From Dyadobacter chenhuakuii (GTDB lineage Bacteria > Bacteroidota > Bacteroidia > Cytophagales > Spirosomataceae), in the NCBI RefSeq assembly GCF_023821985.2, contig NZ_CP098805.1, forward strand, positions 5,695,001 to 5,759,000: a stretch of 64,000 bases of DNA, read 5' to 3'. A model generated the notes under the pieces. The model was not told the DNA's origin and did not search any database. It worked only from the letters and a program-made list of their open reading frames with translations. This document shows, in pieces, positions 53,221 to 62,325 of this stretch. Made by a program: the position numbers and the translations under genes. The first letter of the stretch is position 1; every line of letters starts with the position of its first letter.

Positions 53221-54771
53221 CTAGCTCTTATGGTTTTTCATACGGAGATAAACACCATTGGTCCAGCCAAATCCTTCCTGAACTTCATACTCACCTCCTC
53301 CGGCGATCAGATTGGTGTCTGAAACATTGTATTTTTCGAGTAATTTGCCTGAATGCTTAAACTCTTTATCGACCAGCGTGAGCCACTCCGCGCACAGCTC
53401 GTCCGCGGTCCGGTGGAAATTATAATTGCGCAAGCCTTTGTAAGTGATCCATTGCAGCGGCGCCCAGCCATTAGGTGCATCCCATTGCTGCCCCGACTTG
53501 ATCGTGGTGGTCAACAGTCCGCCTGAGCGCATAAAGTTGAGCCGGATATAACCACGCATATAATGTGATTGCGACTTGGTGGCCAGTTTGAAATACAAAG
53601 GAAATGTGCCTGCTAATGTGACAGCTTTCGTGAAATCCTGCTTCTTGAAATCATAATCCATGAAAAAATTCCGCGAGCTGTCCCAGAAATAGGTCTGTAT
53701 AGCTGCTACCCTCAAACGTGCCTTTTCTTCATATTGCAGGTGCATTTTAGTGTTGTTATGCAACAGATATGCTTCCGCCAGCGCTTTTTCAAGGTGGTGC
53801 ATGAGGCAGTTCAGGTCAACGGGGATAATGTCTGTGGTATGAATGCTCGCAAAGTCGTTTTCGTCTGCAAACCACCGGCTGCTAAAATCCCATCCCGACT
53901 CGGCGGCAGCTCTGATATGCCTGAAAGTAGCTTCCGGGGCCGTCCCAAACCGGTCCCGCGCCTCATTGCCCAATTCCACGTCTTCGCGGTAGGACTCCGG
54001 GCGGGGCGTGGCCTTGTCATCCCAGTAACGGTTCATTAAAGCGCCATTGGGAAGTTTTACGAGGCGCCGGTGTGCTGTAAATGGCTCGTGCGACGGTCCG
54101 TCGTTCTGCATCCAATAATCATATTCTTTTTGCAGTTGAGGCAAATAGCGTTTCAGGATTTCATTTCCGGCAATGTCACTGTATAGCCGGACCATAAGGG
54201 AAAAGAACGGTGGCTGGGACCTCGTGAGATAATAGGTGCGGTTGGCTGTGGGAATGTATCCGAAACTATCAATAAGATAGGCAAAATTATTGACCATACT
54301 CTCGATCAGATCCGTTCGTCCGGATTCTTTCAGGCCAAGCATTGTAAAATAGCTGTCCCAATAATAAATCTCGCGAAAACGCCCGCCCGGCACCACATAA
54401 GGAAAGGGAAGCGGGATCAGGGAGCCGCCACGTTCCTGGTTTTCGGGCTGGCGCGTGAGCACCTCCCATAATCTGCCAATGTTTTCCGACGTTGACGAGC
54501 TCTTATCGGCCTCAAAAGTAGACTTGATATGTGCAGGCATTCGAAAGTTCTGACTGATAAAAGCTTGTAGGTCGAATCCGGGCCGGTCCTGTTCCTGGTG
54601 ATATCTTTCAATGATCAGAACCGGGTCTTCCAGCGGAATCGCGTCGGCGAAAGTTTTGGAATCTTCAAAAATATGGCTGTGCTGGATATCACGAAACAGC
54701 GACCCATACAAGTCCTCTGGTGAAACATGCGGTGAACCATACGTGAAAGCGGGTGCTATGAATCCGTACAA
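53221..54771 (-). CDS. Trehalase (glycoside hydrolase family 37)
   Basis: 516 residues, close to full GH37 length, with no signal peptide, so cytoplasmic as for TreF. Signature 1, PGGRFREIYYWDSYF, is at 128-142 and signature 2, QWDAPNGWAPLQW, near 440. The catalytic Asp and Glu lie in the conserved DFSSRWFADE (about 300) and EYEVQEGFGWTNGVY (about 495) stretches. It splits trehalose into two glucose. It is 10 bp from the M28 peptidase gene upstream on the same strand, likely co-transcribed. Confidence 0.94.
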   Translation of the reverse strand: MYGFIAPAFTYGSPHVSPEDLYGSLFRDIQHSHIFEDSKTFADAIPLEDPVLIIERYHQEQDRPGFDLQAFISQNFRMPAHIKSTFEADKSSSTSENIGRLWEVLTRQPENQERGGSLIPLPFPYVVPGGRFREIYYWDSYFTMLGLKESGRTDLIESMVNNFAYLIDSFGYIPTANRTYYLTRSQPPFFSLMVRLYSDIAGNEILKRYLPQLQKEYDYWMQNDGPSHEPFTAHRRLVKLPNGALMNRYWDDKATPRPESYREDVELGNEARDRFGTAPEATFRHIRAAAESGWDFSSRWFADENDFASIHTTDIIPVDLNCLMHHLEKALAEAYLLHNNTKMHLQYEEKARLRVAAIQTYFWDSSRNFFMDYDFKKQDFTKAVTLAGTFPLYFKLATKSQSHYMRGYIRLNFMRSGGLLTTTIKSGQQWDAPNGWAPLQWITYKGLRNYNFHRTADELCAEWLTLVDKEFKHSGKLLEKYNVSDTNLIAGGGEYEVQEGFGWTNGVYLRMKNHKS

Positions 54772-54781
54772 ATGTGAGTGG

Positions 54782-55711
54782 TTATATAACAGTGGTAAAT
54801 GTCAGCTTAGGCAGTTTCATTGCATTCTCAATGAGTTGTATATGAATGCCCAGAATGCCGGCAGCTGCATTATAATCGATTTTTTCCGGATCGTCCGTAG
54901 GCTTGTGATAGTCGTCGTGGCCGCCTGTGTGAAAGAAAAGCACCGGAATTTTTTTGGCATAAAAAGACCCATGATCCGAGCCGCCGCTTCCGGCCTTGTC
55001 CGTAAAAAACTTGGTATCGCTTTTCACATCTTTAAATATATCCGGCCATGCATCACTGGTCCCGTAACCGCCGATCCCAACGCCACGGCTGGCATCATAA
55101 CGGCCAATCATGTCCATATTAGTCATGAAATTGATTTTTTCCAATGGTAATGTAGGATTGTTAACAAAATGACGCGATCCCAGCAGCCCCAGCTCCTCGG
55201 CACCAAATGCTATAAAGAGAAAGTTATAGGGTTCTTTGACATCATTCTTGGAAAAATAGCGCGCAAGTTCCAGCAAGCCTGCCACGCCCGAAGCATTATC
55301 ATCGGCCCCGTTGTGAATTTGCCCTTCCGGCTTTTCTGCTTTCGAGCTTCCTTGTCTGCCCAGCCCCAGGTGATCAAAGTGAGCGCCAATGACAATGGTA
55401 TTTGCAGCTCCGTTATCCAGAAAGCCGATGACATTATTTGTCTCGCGCAGACTGTCGGTAACAACCACGCGCCGCACTTTGGCCGTAAATGGTTGGTAAA
55501 ATCCGTTGGTCCCCTTCGGTTGCAGCTTGTATTTTTTGAATTGAGCGGCTACATATCCGGCTGCTTTTTGGTTCTCCTTGCTTCCGGTTCCACGGCCCTG
55601 CATTTTGTCGGATGCAAGCTTGTAAACGTGTTTGGAAAGTTGGTCGGGAGCGGGCAGTTGGGCAAAGGCACTTTGGCAAACAAAACAAAAGAAGAACAAG
55701 TAATTTTTCAT
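54782..55711 (-). CDS. Secreted M28 family zinc aminopeptidase
   Basis: 309 residues from ATG 55711 (MKNYLFFFCFVCQSAFAQ, a clean signal peptide); in-frame ATGs at 55726 and 55789 are possible but less natural. Zinc ligands are visible as H in GAHFDHLG, D in NGADDNASG, E-E in FGAEELGLLGS, D in NMDMIGRY and H in DDYHKPTDD. It cleaves N-terminal residues from peptides in the periplasm or outside. It is upstream of trehalase in a two-gene unit. Confidence 0.93.
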   Translation of the reverse strand: MKNYLFFFCFVCQSAFAQLPAPDQLSKHVYKLASDKMQGRGTGSKENQKAAGYVAAQFKKYKLQPKGTNGFYQPFTAKVRRVVVTDSLRETNNVIGFLDNGAANTIVIGAHFDHLGLGRQGSSKAEKPEGQIHNGADDNASGVAGLLELARYFSKNDVKEPYNFLFIAFGAEELGLLGSRHFVNNPTLPLEKINFMTNMDMIGRYDASRGVGIGGYGTSDAWPDIFKDVKSDTKFFTDKAGSGGSDHGSFYAKKIPVLFFHTGGHDDYHKPTDDPEKIDYNAAAGILGIHIQLIENAMKLPKLTFTTVI

Positions 55712-55852
55712 CGAACGCAGTATCATGAATGGGCAAAGATAAACCTCCCTGGATGCCCTGCAAAATAGAATTTGTGCTTTTGTTTGCATTTTCAGGCATC
55801 TGCGCTTAATATTGCAGGATCAAGTCAGTTGCTTCACCTTGTGTGCGATTGA

Positions 55853-55956
55853 TTTATAAAGAAGAGGCGAGAGAATGGGCTCAATGAACCTCTGGCAACC
55901 TGCTACCACAATGGAGAAAGGTGCTAATTCCCACCTAAGTTATTAGGAGATATAAA
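55853..55956 (+). ncRNA. SAM-I (S-box) riboswitch upstream of metX
   Basis: Characteristic S-box pieces occur in order: an AGAGGCGAGAGAATGGGC segment, CAATGAACCTCTGGCAACC, then AAGGTGCTAATTCC. The outer P1 helix can form from TTTATA (55853-55858) with TATAAA (55951-55956). The SAM-I class binds S-adenosylmethionine and turns off methionine genes, which fits metX 127 bp downstream. The expression platform between 55957 and 56082 has a GCC...GGC hairpin near 56005 but no obvious T-tract, so control may be of translation or by a weak terminator. Confidence 0.85.
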
Positions 55957-56082
55957 CTCAATTCGCGTGAACTTACAGTTAGAAATTTCCGTAAGCCGGA
56001 TGGCTTTATTCTCGCATCTGCCCTGTGCATTCCACGGGACAGTCTGTTAAATTTTTGAATTAAAACCTGTGCTCTGGCACTT

Positions 56083-57132
56083 ATGCAAGCGGAACAAAAA
56101 ACATTTAAATATCCTTACGCCTACGCGCTGGAAATGGGCGGTGAATTGCCAGGCTTCGAACTGTCATACACCACTTATGGAACGCAGAATGCTGAAAACA
56201 ACAACATTGTCTGGATCTGTCATGCATTAACGGGCAGCTCCAACGCGGCCGAATGGTGGGATGGCCTGGTAGGGGACGATAAGTTTTTTGACCCAGCCAA
56301 ATATTTCATCGTTTGCGTGAATGTCCTGGGTTCGGCTTATGGCTCTACGGGTCCGCTGAGCATTAATCCCCGGACGCATAAACCTTTTTACAGATCATTT
56401 CCGACTATCACAGTTCGTGATGTGGTTGGTGCTATGGATCTGCTGCGGCAGGAGCTGGAAATTAAGAAGATAAAACTTTGTATTGGCGGTTCCCTGGGTG
56501 GCCAGCAAGCGCTCGAATGGGCGGTGGAAGTGCCCGATCTTTTTGAAGAACTGATCCTGATCGCCTCCAATGCACTGCATTCGCCGTGGGGCATTGCTTT
56601 TAACGAGTCACAGCGGATGGCGATTGAGGCGGACCCGACTTTTAATGATGGCACGGACGAGGCCGGAAGCATGGGTATGCGGGCCGCGCGATCCATTGCA
56701 TTGCTATCATACAGAAATTACGACACCTATAATTTTACCCAGGCGCGTGATAATCCGGATCAGATCGATGATTTCCGGGCATCGTCCTACCAGCAATACC
56801 AAGGCGATAAGTTTGTGAAGCGGTTTAATGCCTATTCTTACTGGGTGCTTTCCAAGATCATGGATTCGCACAATGTAGGCAGGAATCGCGGCGGAATTGT
56901 GCACGCATTAGGCTTGGTTAAGGCCAAAACATTAGTATTAGGCATAAAATCCGATTTGCTGTTCCCATTATCCGAGCAACAATTTCTGGCCAGGCACATT
57001 CCGGACGCTGTTTTCCAGGAAATCGATTCGTTATATGGCCACGATGGCTTTCTTATTGAATATAAGCAGCTTACCCAAGTGATCAGGGCGTGGCAGGAAA
57101 CGAATGGCAAATTGCAAACCGCAAAGATCTGA
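56083..57132 (+). CDS. metX: Homoserine O-acetyltransferase
   Basis: A 349-residue alpha/beta-hydrolase-fold enzyme of methionine synthesis, moving acetyl from acetyl-CoA to homoserine. The nucleophile elbow is GGSLGGQQALEW (S137), and the His is in YGHDGFLIEY near 330. The N-terminal CHALTGSSNAAEWW and the NVLGSAYGSTGPLSINP loop are diagnostic of MetX. It is under an apparent SAM-I riboswitch. A strong terminator follows. Confidence 0.95.
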   Translation: MQAEQKTFKYPYAYALEMGGELPGFELSYTTYGTQNAENNNIVWICHALTGSSNAAEWWDGLVGDDKFFDPAKYFIVCVNVLGSAYGSTGPLSINPRTHKPFYRSFPTITVRDVVGAMDLLRQELEIKKIKLCIGGSLGGQQALEWAVEVPDLFEELILIASNALHSPWGIAFNESQRMAIEADPTFNDGTDEAGSMGMRAARSIALLSYRNYDTYNFTQARDNPDQIDDFRASSYQQYQGDKFVKRFNAYSYWVLSKIMDSHNVGRNRGGIVHALGLVKAKTLVLGIKSDLLFPLSEQQFLARHIPDAVFQEIDSLYGHDGFLIEYKQLTQVIRAWQETNGKLQTAKI

Positions 57133-57174
57133 ACATTAGTATCTAACATTAAGACTTAAGGAACATTAAGACAT

Positions 57175-57215
57175 AAAAAAGCGCCGCTCAGAGGTTTCTC
57201 CGGGCGGCGCTTTTT
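57175..57215 (+). terminator. Intrinsic terminator after metX
   Basis: An A-run is followed by a GCGCCGC/GCGGCGC stem (57181-57187 with 57204-57210) with further internal pairing, then TTTTT. It can also end the convergent phosphodiesterase transcript. Confidence 0.9.
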
Positions 57216-57229
57216 GCGTTATAGTAATG

Positions 57230-58000
57230 CTATTTTGTTATTTTCAAAAGCAATTCCGGCTCGTTTGTGGTAATGTAATCGACGCCTTTTTCAAGAAACC
57301 ATTTCATAGATTCTTCGTCATTCACCGTCCAGACATTGGTTGTCAGTTTTTTATCTCTGATATCGGCAATGTATTCTGGCTTTTTCTTCAACACATTCTG
57401 GTTGTAATCGATGCCATCCAGTCCTGCGGCTTGAATTTCATCCGGCGTTTTGTCTCCGTTCAGATATTCGACGTGTGCTTTCGGAGCCAGTTCTTTTACT
57501 TTTTTACAAACATCAAAATCAAAGGCAATGTAATCCGTAATGCCTTCCACTTTTAATTTTTTTACCATTTCCACACATTTGGTAGCCAGTGCTAGCGAGC
57601 GTTCTTTGCCCATCGAAGAAGTTTTGATTTCCAGGATCAGGCGTGTTTTCTTCTGTTTTGCGCCCGCTTTCAGGTAAGCTTCCAATGTTGGTAATGCCGT
57701 TCCATCTTCTAATTTGATCTGGGAAAGCTCCTGGGAATTGGTTTTTTCAATATGCGTTCCTTTGATCGAATGGTCGTGAAGCACATAAATGACCGAATCT
57801 GCCGACATATGCACATCAAATTCACTACCATAGCAGCCCAGTTTGATGGCATGCTCCAATGCGCCAATAGAATTTTCGGTTACGCCGGTATTTTTCCACG
57901 CGCCACGGTGCGCTATAACTTTGTTTTTATTTTGAGACATGCCTTCAAAAGCGGTCAGACTCAGCAAACCAACAGCAACAATGGATAAGAATTTTTTCAT
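57230..58000 (-). CDS. Exported glycerophosphodiester phosphodiesterase
   Basis: 256 residues from ATG 58000, with a signal peptide (MKKFLSIVAVGLLSLTAFEGMSQ). GDPD-fold motifs are IAHRGAWKNTGVTENS (catalytic His, then Glu), SEFDVHMSADSVIYVLHD (metal Glu/Asp and second His) and LILEIKTSS. It would split glycerophosphodiesters such as glycerophosphocholine into glycerol 3-phosphate and an alcohol in the periplasm. It is single-gene and convergent with metX. Confidence 0.94.
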   Translation of the reverse strand: MKKFLSIVAVGLLSLTAFEGMSQNKNKVIAHRGAWKNTGVTENSIGALEHAIKLGCYGSEFDVHMSADSVIYVLHDHSIKGTHIEKTNSQELSQIKLEDGTALPTLEAYLKAGAKQKKTRLILEIKTSSMGKERSLALATKCVEMVKKLKVEGITDYIAFDFDVCKKVKELAPKAHVEYLNGDKTPDEIQAAGLDGIDYNQNVLKKKPEYIADIRDKKLTTNVWTVNDEESMKWFLEKGVDYITTNEPELLLKITK

Positions 58001-58175
58001 TTTTTTAAATTTGGACTTATATAAAAAGAACACATTAACCTGAATTTACCCTGAACCATGGTCCAAAGCAGATTCGAAAATTAAAGCTAGTTTCGGTCAG
58101 CGGTGTTAGCTCAATGTTAAGTTTCAAAAAGCATCTTCCTCCAAGTCGAATCTTTTTAAACTCCGTTTTAATGGT

Positions 58176-60488
58176 TCATGCGCTTAAATGCTTGCGAATT
58201 GTGAGAATAACCAGTTTGGAAGTCGGCGTGTTGCTTTTATCTGCCACGCTGTTAATAGGAACGAGGACATTCGTTTCAGGAAAATAAGTGGCTGTGCAAC
58301 CTTCCGGAATCGGGTAGGGGACAACGACAAACTTGTACGCAACCCGCTCAATGCCGTCATAATGGTTATACAGATCCACCAGATCGCCGCTTTTCAGATC
58401 CCGTTTTGCGATGTCATTTTCGTTCATCAAAATCACGCGCCGCTCGTTGTGAATGCCTCGATAACGATCATTCAGGCCATAAATCGTGGTGTTGAACTGG
58501 TCGTGGCTGCGGATGGTCATCATCATCAGCTCATCCTCTTTCAGTTCGGGATCAAATAGCTTGCCGATATTGAAATGCGCTTTTTGAGACAATGTGTCAA
58601 AATATCCGTCCCGGTTGCAATTGGGTAAATAAAATCCGCCTGGCACGCGTACGCGCTCATTATAGTTATCAAAGCCTGGAATTGTCCTTTCAATGTCAGC
58701 GCGGATCACGTCATAATCTTCGGCGTAAATGTCCCAGTTAATCTGGCTTTTCCGGCCCAAAACAGCTTTCGCCAGCCTGCAAATGATCACCGGCTCACTC
58801 AGTAACTGATCCGAAACCGGCGGCAAAACGCCCTTGGAAAGCTGAATTACGCCCATTGAATTTTCACAGGAAATAAACCTGCTTTCACCCTTATGCATAT
58901 CCATATCGCTTCTTCCCAGGCAGGGAAGGATCAGCGCTTGTTCACCCGTTACCAGATGGCTCCGGTTCAGCTTGGTCGAAACGTGTACTGTCAGGCGGCA
59001 TTTGCTGAGCGCTTCGGCTGTAAATCTTGTATCCGGTGTAGCACTCAGAAAGTTGCCTCCCATCGCAAAAAATACCTTGGCACTGCCTTCGTGCATGGCC
59101 TTAATGGACTCTACCACGTCGAATCCGTGTTTTCTGGGAGGAGCAAAATGAAAGTTGCGCTCAATGGAATCCAGGAACTGGTCCGTTGGCTTCTCAAAAA
59201 TTCCCATCGTCCGGTCGCCTTGCACATTGCTATGGCCGCGTACAGGGCATGTGCCCGCGCCCGGTTTGCCAATGCTGCCTTTCAGCAACAGCAGGTTTAC
59301 AATTTCTTTGATCGTGTCCACTGCATTCTTATGCTGCGTCAGGCCCATCGCCCAACACGCGATAATCTTGCTTTTCCCGGCCAAAACGTCCACAACCTGC
59401 TGAATCTGGCCTAGCGAGATGCCGCTGATGCGTGCGAGTTCCTGCGCATCCAATTCTTTCAGATGCTGGATGAAGTCGCTATAACCTGCTGTATTATTTG
59501 CTATGAAGTTTCGGTCGAACACCATTCCCGGATTGCGTTTCTCTTCTTTAAGCAGCAGTATTTCGATGGCTTTCAGCAATGCAAGATCACCGTTGATTTT
59601 GACTTGCAGGAAAATGTCGGTCAGGGCGGGATTAGCTCCTAAAATTCCCTGCACTGTTTGTGGATTATTGAAACCCATCAAACCCGTTTCAGGCAAAGGA
59701 TTAATTGAAATGATCGTCGCGCCATTCGCTTTCGCCTTTTGCAATGCGGTAAGCATGCGCGGATGATTGGTCCCCGGATTTTGTCCTAAAATCATAATGA
59801 CCTCAGCCTCGTAAAAATCATCGAGTTTCACGGAGCCTTTCCCGATGCCCAGCGATTCCCCCAAAGCAACGCCGCTGCTTTCATGGCACATATTGCTGCA
59901 ATCGGGCAGGTTATTGGTGCCAAATTCGCGTACAAAAAGCTGATATAGGAAGGCGGCTTCATTGCTTGTCCGGCCGGAAGTGTAAAAAACGGCCTCGTCT
60001 GGCGATGCCAACCGGTTCAGTTCCAATGCAATTTTTTCAAAAGCAGCTTTCCAGGAAATGGGCTGATAAAACTTCCCGCCTGGCGGCAGAAACATTGGCG
60101 CAGCAATCCGGCCTTTGCCGCCAATTTCATAATCAGACAGCTTTCCTAATGCTTCCACCGAATTCTGAGCAAAGAATGTCGCGTCCAGTTTCTTCAATGT
60201 TGCTTCCTCGGCAACCGCCCTGGCGCCATTCTCACAATATTCCGCAATGCCCGAGCGCTCATCGTCCGGATCGGGCCATGCGCAGCTTGGGCAGTCGAAA
60301 CCACCTTTTTTATTCAGGTTAAAAAGCGCTTTCATGCCACGCTGCACACCTGCCTCGCTAATGGTTTTCTGAAAACTGGAAACAACAGCCGGAATGCCGG
60401 CAGCCACTTTCTTGATCTCCGTTTTTTTGAGGCCGGTTAATTTATCGGGATTTTCAGCCCCGGCAACATTACGCTGGTCATTGGGCAT
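58176..60488 (-). CDS. FdhF/YdeP-family molybdopterin oxidoreductase
   Basis: 770 residues of the bis-MGD formate dehydrogenase-like family. A single N-terminal Cys pair, C66-P-S-C69 in FDCPSCAWPDP, is kept, so the usual [4Fe-4S] four-Cys set is not obvious. The Mo-ligand site reads C201-H202 (NMCHESSG), with Cys in place of Sec and the adjacent His kept. MGD contacts include ILGQNPGTNHPRM and GHSNVQGDRTMGI. The C-terminal MopB_CT domain is present. In E. coli YdeP is linked to acid resistance; the true substrate is unknown. It is last gene of the mobA-fdhD-DUF7009 operon. Confidence 0.92.
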   Translation of the reverse strand: MPNDQRNVAGAENPDKLTGLKKTEIKKVAAGIPAVVSSFQKTISEAGVQRGMKALFNLNKKGGFDCPSCAWPDPDDERSGIAEYCENGARAVAEEATLKKLDATFFAQNSVEALGKLSDYEIGGKGRIAAPMFLPPGGKFYQPISWKAAFEKIALELNRLASPDEAVFYTSGRTSNEAAFLYQLFVREFGTNNLPDCSNMCHESSGVALGESLGIGKGSVKLDDFYEAEVIMILGQNPGTNHPRMLTALQKAKANGATIISINPLPETGLMGFNNPQTVQGILGANPALTDIFLQVKINGDLALLKAIEILLLKEEKRNPGMVFDRNFIANNTAGYSDFIQHLKELDAQELARISGISLGQIQQVVDVLAGKSKIIACWAMGLTQHKNAVDTIKEIVNLLLLKGSIGKPGAGTCPVRGHSNVQGDRTMGIFEKPTDQFLDSIERNFHFAPPRKHGFDVVESIKAMHEGSAKVFFAMGGNFLSATPDTRFTAEALSKCRLTVHVSTKLNRSHLVTGEQALILPCLGRSDMDMHKGESRFISCENSMGVIQLSKGVLPPVSDQLLSEPVIICRLAKAVLGRKSQINWDIYAEDYDVIRADIERTIPGFDNYNERVRVPGGFYLPNCNRDGYFDTLSQKAHFNIGKLFDPELKEDELMMMTIRSHDQFNTTIYGLNDRYRGIHNERRVILMNENDIAKRDLKSGDLVDLYNHYDGIERVAYKFVVVPYPIPEGCTATYFPETNVLVPINSVADKSNTPTSKLVILTIRKHLSA

Positions 60489-60490
60489 GG

Positions 60491-60859
60491 TTAACAGGTT
60501 TTTGCAGGGTTTTCATAATTATCCGATTGATCCTCAGTAACATTATCCAAGCATTTGAAATCTTTCTCAATCAGTAATTTCAAGCTGCCATTGTTGCCAA
60601 ACAACATTTCTCCGTCATAACCTACCACATTATTGTCCGCCCATCCATCGGTCAGTTGTTCAGGAATGTGTAACAAGATCTTACCATTCCGGAAATCTGC
60701 GGTGAGTTCGGAGACGTCAGCAGATTTTTTTACGCCATAAATAAATAGAGAATCACCAAATGGCGTGACTTCTTCGAGATAACCTTCTGTACTGAGTTTT
60801 TGGATATCAGTCCTGCTCAATCTATAACGCACAGAATTGCGTTGAATGCGTATTTTCAT
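60491..60859 (-). CDS. DUF7009 family protein (molybdoenzyme-associated)
   Basis: 122 residues. The family look is MKIRIQRNSVRYRLSRTDIQ at the start, LIEKDFKCLD near the end and a Glu/Asp/Asn-rich tail ending NPAKTC. It contains no membrane segment or known catalytic motif. It lies between fdhD and the fdhF-type gene (4-bp overlap with fdhD, 2 bp from fdhF), a placement that suggests a small accessory role in maturation of the Mo enzyme. Family assignment is from memory. Confidence 0.75.
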   Translation of the reverse strand: MKIRIQRNSVRYRLSRTDIQKLSTEGYLEEVTPFGDSLFIYGVKKSADVSELTADFRNGKILLHIPEQLTDGWADNNVVGYDGEMLFGNNGSLKLLIEKDFKCLDNVTEDQSDNYENPAKTC

Positions 60860-61689
60860 AATTCTGAAATTCTTTCGAAACCTGAGTAAATATTGAACTT
60901 GTCATTTTTTAAAAAACCAATCAGCGTTATGTTGCTTTCTTCGGCCAGTTTTACAGCCAGGCTGGACGGCGCACCAATGGCGGCCACCACCTGAATGCCA
61001 GCCATCCCGGCTTTTTGGATCAATTCGAAACTTGCCCGTCCGCTCAGAAGCAGGATTTTGTCGGCAAGCGGGAGCAGGTCGTTTAGCAGCGCATTTCCAA
61101 TCAGTTTGTCCAGTGCATTATGCCTGCCTACATCTTCCCGCAAGGCAATAAAATCTCCGTTAACATCAAAAAGCGCCGAGGCATGCAGTCCGCCGGTGGT
61201 TTCAAAAATACTTTGCTGCACATTCAGCTGATCTTTCAATGAGAAGATAACTTTCTTGCTTACCAGCAACGTGTTATCATCATTTTGATACGCCGAAATC
61301 GTCTTGATTGCATCAATGCTGGCTTTCCCGCAAACTCCGCAACTGGATGTGGTGTAAAAATTCCTTTCCAGCGAATTAATCACGGGCACAAACGCTTCGG
61401 CCAGATTGACAATCACTTTATTTTCATCAGAAATATCATTTGCAGCCGCCTTAACCTGGCTTTTTTCTGCAACAATGCCTTCCGTAAACAGAAAACCAAC
61501 CGCCAGCTCATCGTCATTGCCCGGCGTCCGCATCGTTACAGAAATACTTTTTTTGATCTTTTTTCCGGATTCAATGTAGGAAAGCTGAATTTCCAGCGGT
61601 TCTTCCACAGCCAGGTCGTCTTCCGCATCCTTGTTGCCGCTGCTGGTTATCACCCTGATGCGCTGCTGCGCTATTGCATTGATTTCCAT
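60856..61689 (-). CDS. fdhD: Formate dehydrogenase accessory sulfurtransferase FdhD
   Basis: 277 residues. The sulfur-relay Cys pair is C117-G-V-C120 in TTSSCGVCGKAS. DDELAVGFLFTEGI, GGLHASALFD and REDVGRHNALDKLIG are typical. FdhD carries sulfur from the cysteine desulfurase to bis-MGD for formate-dehydrogenase-type enzymes, which fits the oxidoreductase gene two places downstream. It overlaps the DUF7009 gene by 4 bp and follows mobA by 4 bp. Confidence 0.96.
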   Translation of the reverse strand: MEINAIAQQRIRVITSSGNKDAEDDLAVEEPLEIQLSYIESGKKIKKSISVTMRTPGNDDELAVGFLFTEGIVAEKSQVKAAANDISDENKVIVNLAEAFVPVINSLERNFYTTSSCGVCGKASIDAIKTISAYQNDDNTLLVSKKVIFSLKDQLNVQQSIFETTGGLHASALFDVNGDFIALREDVGRHNALDKLIGNALLNDLLPLADKILLLSGRASFELIQKAGMAGIQVVAAIGAPSSLAVKLAEESNITLIGFLKNDKFNIYSGFERISEL

Positions 61690-61693
61690 TTAA

Positions 61694-62284
61694 TTAATTT
61701 TCATGATGAACATTGAGAGCCGCTTTAACCTGATCATAAGCCTCAGGAGAATCGACACTGAGCATTACTTTTTCTGATACTGGAATGTATTTTTCAGCAT
61801 TAATTTCCCTCAAAAAATGCTGCAAACTGTGATGTCCGCGCTCGAAACGTTCGAGTAGAAGCGGCGCCGCATCCTGCGCATACCAAGCAAGTAACGGCTC
61901 ATATTTTTCTTCGGAATTGTAAAAAGCCGCGGCAATAGTGCCCTTTTGGATAGCGGATAAAAAATCGGAAAGAGCATCCGCCGTAAGGAAAGGGTAGTCA
62001 CAGCCTGCTATCAGAAAGTCTGCATTCGGGTAAGTTTTAAATGCTGAAAGTAAAGCGGCCATCGGGCCAATGTCTTCAAATTCAGGTAAGTCGGCCAGTG
62101 TTTTTTTATTTTCAAAAATCGAAGATTGTGTGCGGTTGCAGGAAATAAAGACTTCGTCACACAGCGGTGAAAGGAGATTTATCACACGATCGGCCTGCGT
62201 AATGCCAAAATATTGCAGCTGGCTTTTGTCCGTGCCCATTCGCAAACTTTTCCCGCCACAAACTGCCAAACCGTATAATGCCAT
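61694..62284 (-). CDS. mobA: Molybdenum cofactor guanylyltransferase
   Basis: A 196-residue nucleotidyltransferase with the GTP-binding start AVCGGKSLRMGTDKS (residues 7-21) and DFLIAGCDYPFLTADAL (metal Asp). The spacer between them has CNRTQSSIFEN. It attaches GMP to molybdopterin to make MGD, the cofactor used by the fdhF-type enzyme at the end of this operon. It is first gene of the four-gene unit and divergent from the kinase-like gene by 41 bp. Confidence 0.9.
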   Translation of the reverse strand: MALYGLAVCGGKSLRMGTDKSQLQYFGITQADRVINLLSPLCDEVFISCNRTQSSIFENKKTLADLPEFEDIGPMAALLSAFKTYPNADFLIAGCDYPFLTADALSDFLSAIQKGTIAAAFYNSEEKYEPLLAWYAQDAAPLLLERFERGHHSLQHFLREINAEKYIPVSEKVMLSVDSPEAYDQVKAALNVHHEN

Positions 62285-62325
62285 AATTCTATAACGAAAG
62301 TCTCGTCTAATTTAATCATTATAAA

